From positions 1-12,333 of the forward strand of contig JAFAHH010000885.1 in assembly GCA_019237355.1 (NCBI GenBank): DNA of 12,333 bases, in the 5' to 3' direction. The notes below the pieces were generated by a model, which saw only the letters and a program-made list of their open reading frames with translations, was not told the origin of the DNA and searched no databases. Below, one piece after another: positions 1 through 6,544 of this stretch (position 1 is the stretch's first letter; each line of letters opens with the position of its first letter). The translations under genes were made by a program, and so were the position numbers. The DNA comes from Acetobacteraceae bacterium (GTDB lineage Bacteria; Pseudomonadota; Alphaproteobacteria; Acetobacterales; Acetobacteraceae).

Positions 1-470
1 CTTGCGACCGTGGGCAGTGACGAGAAGGCGCGCATCGCCCGGGATTGTGGCGCCGATCACGTCATCCTCTATCGAAGGGAAGACTTCGCCTCGCGTGTGT
101 GGGAGATTACCTCAGGCAATGGCGTTGCCGTAGCTTATGATTCCGTCGGCAACGATACCTTCATCGGATCGCTCGAATGTCTCGGGTTTTTAGGAACGCT
201 CGTGAGCTTCGGTCAGTCCTCGGGTCCGGTGGAGCCGTTCCCACCGGCTTTGCTTGCGCGGCGCTCGAATGCTCTGGTCCGCCCGATACTCTTCCACTTC
301 GTCCGCGACCGCCAGTTCTTGAGGCAATGGCGGGGGAGACGTTCAGAGCTATTGCAGATGGTGTGATTCGCGCTGAAACCGGGCTTCGATTCCCGATGAC
401 CAAGGCCGCCGAAGCGCATCGCGCGTTGGAGCAGCGCCGCGTCACCGGCGCCATTGTCCTTGTGCCTTGA
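1..470 (+). pseudogene. NADPH:quinone oxidoreductase (MDR superfamily), C-terminal part, frameshifted
   Basis: Enters from the left edge in frame 1. It reads through the end of the Rossmann nucleotide-binding domain (TVGSDEKARIARDCGADHVI, then the AYDSVG segment) and the family block GTLVSFGQSSGPV (about 185-225). This is typical of zinc-independent, QorA-like quinone oxidoreductases, cytosolic NADPH-dependent enzymes that reduce quinones by single-electron transfer. Near base 318 the family reading passes from frame 1 to frame 3 (one base apparently lost). It then resumes as LEAMAGETFRAIADGVI and the classic C-terminus with AAEAHRALEQRRVTGAIVLVP, stopping at TGA 468-470. Without the shift, frame 1 ends at 366 with an unrelated tail. 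About 156 residues of a normally ~325-residue protein are visible. The family assignment is secure. Whether the shift is a real mutation or a sequence error cannot be decided here. The gene ends 6 nt from the end of the convergent DUF1501 gene. Confidence 0.85.
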
Positions 471-476
471 GGGAGC

Positions 477-1696
477 TTAGGCGGGAAAGACGCCTAGCGG
501 CTCGAAATCCTGCTTCAACACCGACTTCGCGTCGGGGAAGCACATCCATGACGTGATCATCGTCGCATAGAGCCGGCGAAAGTCGGTGCTGTAACGCACG
601 TTGCCGTCATCGAGATCGGTAAGGCTCGGCATACACCCATAATGCCCCCCGCTCACCGGCTTGCCCGCCACGAAAGCAATTCCCGCGGTCCCGTGGTCTG
701 TGCCGAGATTAGCGTTTTCCGCCACCCGGCGACCGAAGTCGCTGAACACCATCACCGCGACATCGTCGGCGCGGCCGATCCGGGCCATGTCCTGCAAGAA
801 TGCCGCGATATGGTCGGAGGTGTAAGTCAAAATCCTGGCGTGGGTATCCGCCTGATTCACATGCGTATCAAACGCATTGTGCGGATAGGCCACGTAGTAG
901 ATGCGGGTCGGGAACCCGGCGGCGATTAGCGCGGCAACGCGCTCAAGGCCGAAACGGTAAAGGCCGTAATCAACGGGGGTGCGGTAGGCTGCGCAAGCGT
1001 CGCGCACATGAACCTCGGCGTGCGCCGGCTTGTCGCGACATCGAACAAAAAGGCCTCGGCGGGGTTGCGGGCGGCGCGCCCCGCAGCCAGCTTGGCGAGA
1101 GCGCTTTGCTCCTCGAATAGCCGCCCGCGCGCAAATTTTTCGGGATTATCGAACACCAAAGGCACATGGTTGCGCGCCCGCACCGCCAAGGACTGGTGGT
1201 CCTCGACGTCCACCACGAAATTGGGGGCGCCGCGCGGATCCATGGCGTCCGCGAGCCGCCCAAGCCAGCCGAAAGCGTCGCCGCTATTCGGCGCGCCGAC
1301 GTGCCAATAGGCCATCGAGGTGAAATGTGAGAAGCTTGGCTGGTCATAGCCGATGCCGTGCACAATCGCCAGGTTCCCATCCTTGTACAGCCGCTCGAAT
1401 CCGGCCATCGTTGCCTGCAGCGCAAAAAGATCATCGAGCTTGCGGAGCTTGTCGGCGCGTATACCGAGCTTCGGCCGGGCGCGGTAATAGGCGTCATCCG
1501 AATACGGGACCACGGTGTTCAGCCCGTCATTGGCGCCAGAAAGCTCGACGACCACCAGTATCCGCCCTTTGGCCGCCTCCGCGGCGCTGCCGAGAGAGGG
1601 CGCCGCGCCCCAGCCGACAACCCCGAGGGCCAGGCCACACATGCCGGCCCGCAGCACGTCCCGTCGCCCCAGGGTCCCAAGCTTCAGGGTGGCCAT
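477..1696 (-). pseudogene. DUF1501 family Tat-exported protein, frameshifted
   Basis: The start is ATG 1696, chosen because AGGAGG lies 8 nt upstream; an in-frame TTG at 1702 would sit almost on top of that site. Residues 1-42 form a twin-arginine signal peptide: RR at 11-12, a hydrophobic stretch with GLALGVVGWG, then an Ala-rich cleavage region, so export in folded form is expected. The mature part opens with the DUF1501 hallmark ILVVVELSGANDGLNTVVP (about 46-64). The C-terminal half carries VFSDFGRRVAENANLGTDHGTAG, the conserved FGRR...TDHGTAG block of this family, which is distantly related to alkaline phosphatase/sulfatase folds. The biochemical role is unknown. Near 1010-1020 the reading shifts by one base: after RRTP the family continues as EVHVRDACAAYRTPVDYGLY in another frame, to TAA at 477. 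The repaired length is about 406 residues, normal for the family. It lies 19 nt downstream of the DUF1800 gene; the two families commonly occur as a pair. Confidence 0.88.
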
Positions 1697-1715
1697 TCGC
1701 AAATCCTCCTCAGGG

Positions 1716-3491
1716 TCAGGCGAGTTGATATTCTGGGGCGCTCATAATCAGGTGCGCGGCCATTCGCAGCGGCTCCTCGAGACAGCTGCGGGCGCGCTCA
1801 AGGTCAGAAGTTCCGATCTGCTCGTTGAGGAATGCGATGACTGCGGTGCGCTCCTCCTCATCCACCTGCACCGCTAGGAAACGTTTAAGCAGCAGATCGA
1901 CAGCTTCTCCGGTGGTTCTGGCGCCCTCCGCCATTACGATCCCGGTCAGGCTGAACTGTGCCGGATCGCGCAGGGTTGGCTTAACCTTACGGACCGCTTC
2001 CTGAAAACCCATGTAGCTGGCGTAACGCGTGTTGAATTCGTCTTTGTCGCTTAGAAGGTTGGCCGCGGCAGGGCTCGCCATCTTCTTGCCCGCCTCTCGC
2101 TCGGTTGTGGCCTCCGTGATGTTCATCCCGCCCAGAATCCGCGCGTTGACCCGACGGATTTCCGGATCCGGAAGCAGATTCGGATCCACGAAGTCGATCA
2201 TGTCCGGCATCACCGCCTCCCGGGCGAAATTGCCGCGCGCGAGCAGGGTTCCCGGGGTGATCCAGCTCCGCCCCTGGGCCCATCCCGCTACCGTCGGCGG
2301 ATTGAGTAAAGTCTGGCCGAGCTCGGTGCTGGTCGCATTGAAATCCGGCACCCCGGGCAGCTTCTTAAGCCCCAACCGGGCGATAGGTTGAGACGATCAG
2401 CTCAACCGGCCCCTTGATGTGTGTTCCCACCGGGGGCGCGCTGTAGAAATCGCGCGAAAGGAAAAGCGTGCGCAGGAAGGGCTTCAGTTCGTAGTCGTTG
2501 TCGCGCAGCAGCGCCCCGAGCCGGTCCTGAAAACCCGGCGACAGATCTTCGCGCACGAAGAAACGATAGAGCTTGCCGGCGACATAGTTGGCCGTCGCGG
2601 GTTGCTCGAGAATGATCTCGAGAACCTGTACCCCATCGAGCGGTCCGGTTCGCCCAAAAGGAACGTCTTCTCGCCCTCGTCGTGCTTGGCTGGGTCGATG
2701 CGGAAACTCAGATCGTCATCGACCCAGCCCGTGAAGGCGCGGGCGGCCTCGCGGATGTCTTGCTCCGTGTAATGGCCGACGCCCATGGTGAACAGTTCCA
2801 TCACCTCGCGGCCGAAATTCTCGTTGGGCGCATCTTTCACATTCTGGCCGGCGTCGAGAAACACCAGCATGGCCGGGTCCTGGGCCACGGCGATGAGAAG
2901 CTCGCGAAAATTCCCGGTTGCGCCGCGCTGGAAAAGCGCGAGCTGCCGCAACATTTTGCGATAGTCGCGCACCTTCTCCGCGCCGGTCGCGAAATGGCCA
3001 TGCCAGAACAGGGCCATCTTCTCCTCGAGCGGACGGTTGGTCGCGACCATACGGTCAGCCCACCAATTGGCAACCCGGCGCGTTTCCAAGGCGCTCGCCC
3101 GCAACCAGTAGAAAAAGCGGTTCGCCACCGGTTGCAGCCTGCGCGGACCGGAGGGCTTCACCGCAAGTCCCATAGCTGCGCCAGTCTCTGCGGCCAACCG
3201 CGTCGCCGCTGGCCGGGTCGGCGGAAACGGCGTCAGGGTCGGGTCATAGATGCAAGAGTGCTCAAAAGGCGCGAGATGCGCGTTCTCGATCTCTTCGTAG
3301 TCGACTAGGAAGGTCACCGCCGCTTCAGGCGCTAGGCGCGCGAGCCGCTCCACCTCCTCAGGAGGTCCGCCGAAGCCGGCGCGGTCGAGGAGATGGCGGG
3401 CACGCTCACAATTCCATTTGTCCGTTCGGATGGGAGCGAGATCCTCGACCCAATCCGAACCGAAACGGCCGGGGATCCTCGGCGTGCTCAC
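1716..3491 (-). pseudogene. DUF1800 family protein, doubly frameshifted
   Basis: The start is GTG 3491, chosen because GGAGG (3503-3499) lies 7 nt upstream; an in-frame GTG at 3533 is possible but has no comparable site. DUF1800 hallmarks are in order: ARHLLDRAGFGG (about 31-42), LFWHGHFATG (161-170), NENFGREVMELFTMG (223-237) and RAFTGW (251-256). After GEPDR (about base 2640) one base appears lost and the family sequence continues in another frame as VQVLEIILEQPATANYVAGK and FFVRED. Around base 2382, in a short C run, one base appears gained. The original frame then returns as RLGLKKLPGVPDFNATSTEL, and it ends with the family-typical MSAPEYQLA at TGA 1716. The repaired length is about 591 residues. 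The family's function is unknown; it typically sits beside DUF1501, as here, and is thought to act in or beyond the periplasm. No internal stop exists other than those created by the shifts. Confidence 0.88.
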
Positions 3492-3534
3492 GGCCTTTCC
3501 TCCATCTGTGGGCTGGGACCCTCGCGTGGCCACG

Positions 3535-3540
3535 ATTATA
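3535..3540 (-). promoter_or_regulatory. Candidate -10 box for the DUF1800-DUF1501 operon
   Basis: On the minus strand this is a perfect TATAAT inside an AT-rich patch (TGTAAAATATAAT) in otherwise GC-rich DNA, 44 nt upstream of GTG 3491. That would give a leader of roughly 35 nt. No good TTGACA-like -35 is visible at 16-18 bp, so this is a moderate inference. Confidence 0.4.
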
Positions 3541-3576
3541 TTTTACAAGCCCAAACGGGGTAGCCGCTTATTTCGT

Positions 3577-3879
3577 ATGGCTGGGTACTGCCGCTTACTC
3601 AACCGCTCCGTCCATTACGGCTCGGGACCGCCGCCGGGCTCACCGCTCGCCCGTTGGCACGAGCGCATACGGGAGAGACGGTCTGTTGCCGTCACCTTCG
3701 CCCAGTTCGACGCTGCGGTGGAACGCAGGGCAGCCGCATCCGAAGCCTATACGATGGGTGAGCGGCGGCGGGAATATCGCGACCATCGGCTGGAGTGGAT
3801 GGTCAAATCAGGTGGGATCGAGGTCGTACTGCCCGGGTTGCGCGACGGCAACGTCCGCTTTCCTTGGCCGAATGAGTGA
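3577..3879 (+). CDS. Small hypothetical protein (about 100 aa)
   Basis: Not recognised. The open frame runs further upstream (to 3418), but that part is antisense to the start of the DUF1800 gene, so ATG 3577 is preferred. No clear ribosome binding site precedes it (a GGGG run lies about 15 nt away). The product is basic and Arg-rich, with a middle segment (VTFAQFDAAVERRAAASEAY) and a charged helix around RRREYRDHRLEWM. It ends in a hydrophobic-turn region with GGIEVVLPGLRDGNVRFPWP. No signal peptide or membrane segment is seen. Third codon positions are about 70% G/C, consistent with coding but not decisive. It lies 85 nt upstream of the epoxide hydrolase on the same strand. It could be a real small gene, a remnant of a larger one, or a chance ORF. 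Confidence 0.4.
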   Translation: MAGYCRLLNRSVHYGSGPPPGSPLARWHERIRERRSVAVTFAQFDAAVERRAAASEAYTMGERRREYRDHRLEWMVKSGGIEVVLPGLRDGNVRFPWPNE

Positions 3880-3883
3880 TGGT

Positions 3884-3915
3884 GTGCCCCGCCACTATAC
3901 CTGCTGATGGGGCAC
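3884..3915 (+). other. Hairpin-forming inverted repeat upstream of epoxide hydrolase
   Basis: GTGCCCC (3884-3890) and GGGGCAC (3909-3915) are perfect complements separated by 18 nt. The repeat begins 5 nt after the stop of the small ORF and ends 49 nt before the GTG of the hydrolase. There is no T-tract, so it is not a convincing Rho-independent terminator. A leader hairpin or an operator is possible. Confidence 0.3.
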
Positions 3916-3964
3916 GCGGCATGATGGTTCCAGCTCACGACCACCCTCGTCCTGGAGTAAAGCC

Positions 3965-5134
3965 GTGACCGCAACGCCCTCTCCTTTCACCTTGCGCATT
4001 CCGGACGCACAGATCGAGGATTTGCGCGAACGCCTTTCCCGGACCCGCTTCCCCGACCAGGCGCCTGGCCCGGCCTGGGCCTACGGCACGGACGTCGATT
4101 ACATGCGGGGTCTCGTTGAGTACTGGCAAACCAGTTTCAACTGGCGTGCGGCCGAGGCGCGGCTCAATGCTTTCCCCCAATACAAGGTCCCAATCCGCGG
4201 GATCGAACTGCATTATCTTCATATGCCCGGCAAAGGGCCGTCCCCGATGCCGCTGCTGTTATCACATGGCTGGCCTGGATCGGTCTTCGAGTTCCTGGAC
4301 CTCATTCCGCGCCTGGCTGATCCGGCCCAGTTCGGCGCCGTCCCGGCCGATGCCTTCACCGTGATTGCTCCGTCCCTGCCAGGCTATGGCCTGTCGTTCC
4401 GGCCGGGTCAGGAGCGATTCAGCATTGAGGCGATCGCCGATTGCTTTGCTGAGCTGATGACCAGCGTTCTGGGCTATTCGCGGTTCGGCGCTCAGGGCGG
4501 TGACTGGGGCGGGTTCGTAACGTCGCGGCTCGGCTTTGCGCATCGGGCCAAGCTGTTCGGCATCCACCTCAATCTCCTGGCCGTGCGTCGTGACCCCTCC
4601 ATGCTGACGAACCCCACTCCGGAGGAGCAGCGCTTCCTTGAGGAACTGAAGATCTGGCTCAAGGAAGAGACCGGATACCAGTGGATCCAGGGCACCCGGC
4701 CCCAAACACTCGCCTTCGCGCTCACCGATTCGCCGGCCGGACTGGCGGCATGGATCGTTGAAAAATTCCGGGTCTGGTCCGATTGCGGCGGCGACGTCGA
4801 GTCCGTTTTCACCGAGGACAAGCTCCTGGACAATATCGCGCTTTATTGGTTTACGGGCGCGATCGGGTCCTCCTTTTGGCCTTATTACGCCCGGATGCAT
4901 GGACCGTGGCCAATTCCTGACGGGGGCACGATCGATGTGCCGGCGGGATACTGCCAGTTTCCAAAAGAAATACTACGCCCGCCGCGCTCTTTGGCGAGCC
5001 GCACCTACCGGGATATCCGCCGGTGGAGCGAAATGCCTCGCGGCGGTCATTTCGCCGCCATGGAACAGCCCGATGCGCTCGCATCTGAAATTCGCGAGTT
5101 TTTCCGGCCGCTGCGGCCTTCGCCGGGATTCTAG
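3965..5134 (+). CDS. Epoxide hydrolase, microsomal/EHN type
   Basis: An alpha/beta-hydrolase of 389 residues, intact and of usual family length. It adds water to epoxides, giving vicinal diols, through a covalent ester with an aspartate. The start is GTG 3965, preceded by TGGAG with 7-nt spacing. The N-terminal EHN-type region (FTLRIPDAQIEDLRERLSRT, 8-27) carries the family's long lid/meander. Active-site elements seen: oxyanion-hole motif HGWPGS (101-106), nucleophile Asp180 in GGDWGG, Tyr307/Tyr308 in FWPYYA as the likely epoxide-activating tyrosine, probable charge-relay Glu335 in FPKEI, and His362 in GGHFAAMEQPD. Roles are assigned by similarity to mammalian mEH and Aspergillus niger EH. 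No signal peptide is present, so it is expected to be cytosolic. It is probably monocistronic: downstream lie palindromes and a convergent gene. Detoxification of epoxides is likely; the natural substrate cannot be read from sequence. Confidence 0.93.
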   Translation: MTATPSPFTLRIPDAQIEDLRERLSRTRFPDQAPGPAWAYGTDVDYMRGLVEYWQTSFNWRAAEARLNAFPQYKVPIRGIELHYLHMPGKGPSPMPLLLSHGWPGSVFEFLDLIPRLADPAQFGAVPADAFTVIAPSLPGYGLSFRPGQERFSIEAIADCFAELMTSVLGYSRFGAQGGDWGGFVTSRLGFAHRAKLFGIHLNLLAVRRDPSMLTNPTPEEQRFLEELKIWLKEETGYQWIQGTRPQTLAFALTDSPAGLAAWIVEKFRVWSDCGGDVESVFTEDKLLDNIALYWFTGAIGSSFWPYYARMHGPWPIPDGGTIDVPAGYCQFPKEILRPPRSLASRTYRDIRRWSEMPRGGHFAAMEQPDALASEIREFFRPLRPSPGF

Positions 5135-5148
5135 CTATATCGGCTATG

Positions 5149-5204
5149 GAGCGCGATGGCATTGAGGCGGACTTGGGTCCTAGAGCGCGATGGCTTGAGG
5201 CGGA
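5149..5204 (+). repeat. Tandem left arms of an extragenic repeat
   Basis: Two near-identical copies of a motif beginning GAGCGCGATGGC and continuing to TTGAGGCGGA, at 5149-5171 and 5183-5204; the first has one extra base (GGCATTGAGG versus GGCTTGAGG). The second forms the left arm of the hairpin at 5183-5230. They begin 15 nt after the stop of the epoxide hydrolase. Confidence 0.6.
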
Positions 5205-5230
5205 ACCGTCGAAAAGCCTGAATCGCGCTC
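5183..5230. repeat. Extragenic palindromic unit (9+5 bp stem)
   Basis: GAGCGCGAT (5183-5191) pairs with ATCGCGCTC (5222-5230). Inside, GGCTT (5192-5196) pairs with AAGCC (5214-5218), leaving a TGA bulge. Its right arm (5208-5231, GTCGAAAAGCCT...GCGCTCT) is matched at 20 or more of 24 positions at 5350-5373, so it belongs to a repeated family. Similar GC-rich interspersed palindromes are common between genes in alphaproteobacteria. Confidence 0.7.
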
Positions 5231-5245
5231 TGAAGACCAAAGTTC

Positions 5246-5285
5246 CTAGAGCGGGATGACTTTATCTAAAGTCATCCCGCTCTAG
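5246..5285. repeat. Perfect 18-bp inverted repeat, extragenic palindrome
   Basis: CTAGAGCGGGATGACTTT (5246-5263) is followed by a 4-nt loop and its exact reverse complement (5268-5285). It lies between the convergent epoxide hydrolase and SHOCT-like genes, so the hairpin could help end or stabilise transcripts from both sides. There is no T-tract on either flank. The complete lack of mismatches suggests recent spread or active maintenance. Confidence 0.85.
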
Positions 5286-5300
5286 CCTAATTCGCGAGCG

Positions 5301-5334
5301 CCGGGTACCATTTACGCGGTAAATGGGCCCCCGG
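5301..5334. repeat. Interrupted palindrome between convergent genes
   Basis: CCATTTAC (5308-5315) pairs with GTAAATGG (5319-5326) around a 3-nt loop. The outer CCGGG (5301-5305) pairs with CCCGG (5330-5334) across a small internal bulge. It is part of the same palindrome cluster. Confidence 0.65.
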
Positions 5335-5373
5335 ATTGGGCTCCTGATCGTCGGAAAGCCTCAATCCCGCTCT
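5333..5373. repeat. Extragenic palindromic unit, divergent copy
   Basis: GGATTG (5333-5338) and GGCT (5339-5342) pair with AGCC (5357-5360) and CAATCC (5362-5367), leaving a single T bulge. This is the same layout as the unit at 5183-5230. The segment 5350-5373 differs from 5208-5231 at only a few positions, including compensating G/C changes. It lies 54 nt beyond the end of the SHOCT-like gene. Confidence 0.6.
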
Positions 5374-5427
5374 TAAAATCGGCATCTATCGGAATCTAGA
5401 GGATGATGCCGAGCTGAAGCCGTCTGG

Positions 5428-6087
5428 TCAGCCGGACCGAACTACCGGTAGCTTCGTGACATCAACCGGGCCATGCTGGCTGGAGAAGATGAGAGATGCG
5501 CCATGCGATTGCTGTTGCATAAAGCCGCTGATCTGATGATTGAGGGTGTCATACAGCGTCACCCGGCCGCCCATTTCGATAGCCAGACGCCGCATTTCAG
5601 GAAAATAGGCGTAGCGGACATTGTTCTGGGCGCCGGTGCTGCTTGGCCGACCCAAATTTGCGGGCCACCAATTTCCGGAGCCGAACGAACCCGATGGCGC
5701 TAACGGACCATCGGAATCGACGGGGGCCGCGGGCCCCTGCTCCTGCTGTCTGCTGGGGTAATCGGCCTCAAAGCGACTAGCCTGGCCTTGCTGTGGCAGG
5801 GTGCCCGCTCGGATCAGGCCCGGCTCACTCGCGATGAGTCCTGCAAGGTCATTACACATCCGATCGATGCGGGCCTTCAGATCATGGTTGAACATTTCGG
5901 AGATCATAAGCATGCCACCGCGCATCCACTGACCGGGGCCGCCAAATTCCCGGTGGTTGAACTGCGCCATGGTTCCGTTACCGTTGATCATCGCGTTGAG
6001 CATGCTCAATACGGCATCCGCGCTGAACCCGTGGCGCTGGGCCAGCCGAGTGATCTCCTGCTGAGCATCTGGGGTGAGCTTTTGCAT
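5428..6087 (-). CDS. Conserved hypothetical protein, SHOCT-like family
   Basis: A 219-residue protein from ATG 6087. A longer reading from TTG 6132 would add 15 residues but has a weaker start and no family-like content. The N-terminal block (1-85) is MQKLTPDAQQEITRLAQRHG followed by conserved-looking NGNGTMAQFNH, GGPGQWMRGGM and MFNHDLKARID segments. A Gln/Pro/Ser-rich low-complexity linker covers about 90-135. The C-terminal block (137-216) has NWWPANLG, STGAQNNVRYAYFP, GGRVTLYDT and ISGFMQQQ. I recall this two-block layout from proteobacterial proteins annotated as SHOCT domain-containing, but that label is from memory and the function is unknown. No signal peptide or clear membrane segment is seen. 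The only upstream ribosome-site candidate (AAAGGA) is about 13 nt away, longer than usual. The gene is intact and probably monocistronic. Confidence 0.75.
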   Translation of the reverse strand: MQKLTPDAQQEITRLAQRHGFSADAVLSMLNAMINGNGTMAQFNHREFGGPGQWMRGGMLMISEMFNHDLKARIDRMCNDLAGLIASEPGLIRAGTLPQQGQASRFEADYPSRQQEQGPAAPVDSDGPLAPSGSFGSGNWWPANLGRPSSTGAQNNVRYAYFPEMRRLAIEMGGRVTLYDTLNHQISGFMQQQSHGASLIFSSQHGPVDVTKLPVVRSG

Positions 6088-6261
6088 TCGGTGAGATGGG
6101 ATCCTTTGCGCCCGGCCGTATAGCCCACGCAATAGTTGCCGCCTAGAGTAGTTCCACTGTGCCAGCAGGCGCAGACCGCTGAGGACGGCCTGTGTCAGCT
6201 TCGTGCTCCCGGCCTCGAGACGGAAAGTCGCCAGGAATCTCGGGACTCGAGTATCTCATGG
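6088..6261. other. Divergent intergenic region, 5' part
   Basis: Between the SHOCT-like start and the candidate small RNA I see no gene. It holds two CTCGAG sites (6217-6222 and 6246-6251) and no strong promoter for the minus-strand gene. It presumably carries the SHOCT-like promoter. Confidence 0.3.
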
Positions 6262-6267
6262 TATAAG
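6262..6267 (+). promoter_or_regulatory. Candidate -10 box for a small RNA or GST leader
   Basis: TATAAG within GGTATAAGGT, about 100 nt upstream of the terminator at 6363-6390. No matching -35 is evident at 16-18 bp, so this is tentative. Confidence 0.3.
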
Positions 6268-6270
6268 GTA

Positions 6271-6390
6271 CCCCCTCCCTGTTGGGGCTGCGTCCTTCCT
6301 TTGGGCCAATAGCTTGCTCCGATACACCCCCTTACACCTACCGATGTTTCCTCCCTTCCTCTGCCCCTCCCGCCTGGAGGGGCTTTTTTT
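6271..6390 (+). ncRNA. Candidate small RNA or attenuated leader with anti-Shine-Dalgarno motifs
   Basis: The segment has no convincing ORF. It begins just after a TATAAG box and ends in a strong Rho-independent terminator. It carries three CCTCC motifs (6274-6278, 6350-6354, 6366-6370), the last in the terminator stem, plus a C/T-rich run at 6347-6370. A short hairpin (CCCC 6272-6275 with GGGG 6284-6287) would display the first motif. CU-rich anti-Shine-Dalgarno loops are a known feature of several alphaproteobacterial trans-acting small RNAs. No + strand gene lies upstream to need this terminator. The alternative is a leader that attenuates the glutathionyl-hydroquinone reductase gene 154 nt downstream. 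The 5' end is a guess. Confidence 0.4.
6363..6390 (+). terminator. Rho-independent terminator
   Basis: GCCCCTCC (6363-6370) pairs perfectly with GGAGGGGC (6376-6383) around a 5-nt loop, followed directly by seven T (6384-6390). The opposite side has no A-tract, so it works on the + strand only. Confidence 0.88.
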
Positions 6391-6544
6391 GGATCTCCCT
6401 AAATCTGCTGCTCGTTGGATCGCTCTCTGAGCCCCCCGGCCTTACCCGGCGTATGCCGCACTCGACCTTTCCCGGAAAGCCTCTCAAAATTGCTGGCGGT
6501 TCGAGATCACCATGTATGTTCGCGTGATCGCGAGGAGGCGTGAG

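Noticed and set aside
2682..3308. 208-codon + strand ORF opposite DUF1800
   Set aside because: It is fully antisense to a segment with clear DUF1800 motifs and has no recognisable protein features; a GC-driven shadow.
4262..4900. 212-codon minus-strand ORF opposite the epoxide hydrolase
   Set aside because: It is antisense to the catalytic core of an intact enzyme and has no family features.
5149..5373. CRISPR array
   Set aside because: Units are palindromic, of unequal spacing and sequence, without regular repeat/spacer structure or cas genes.
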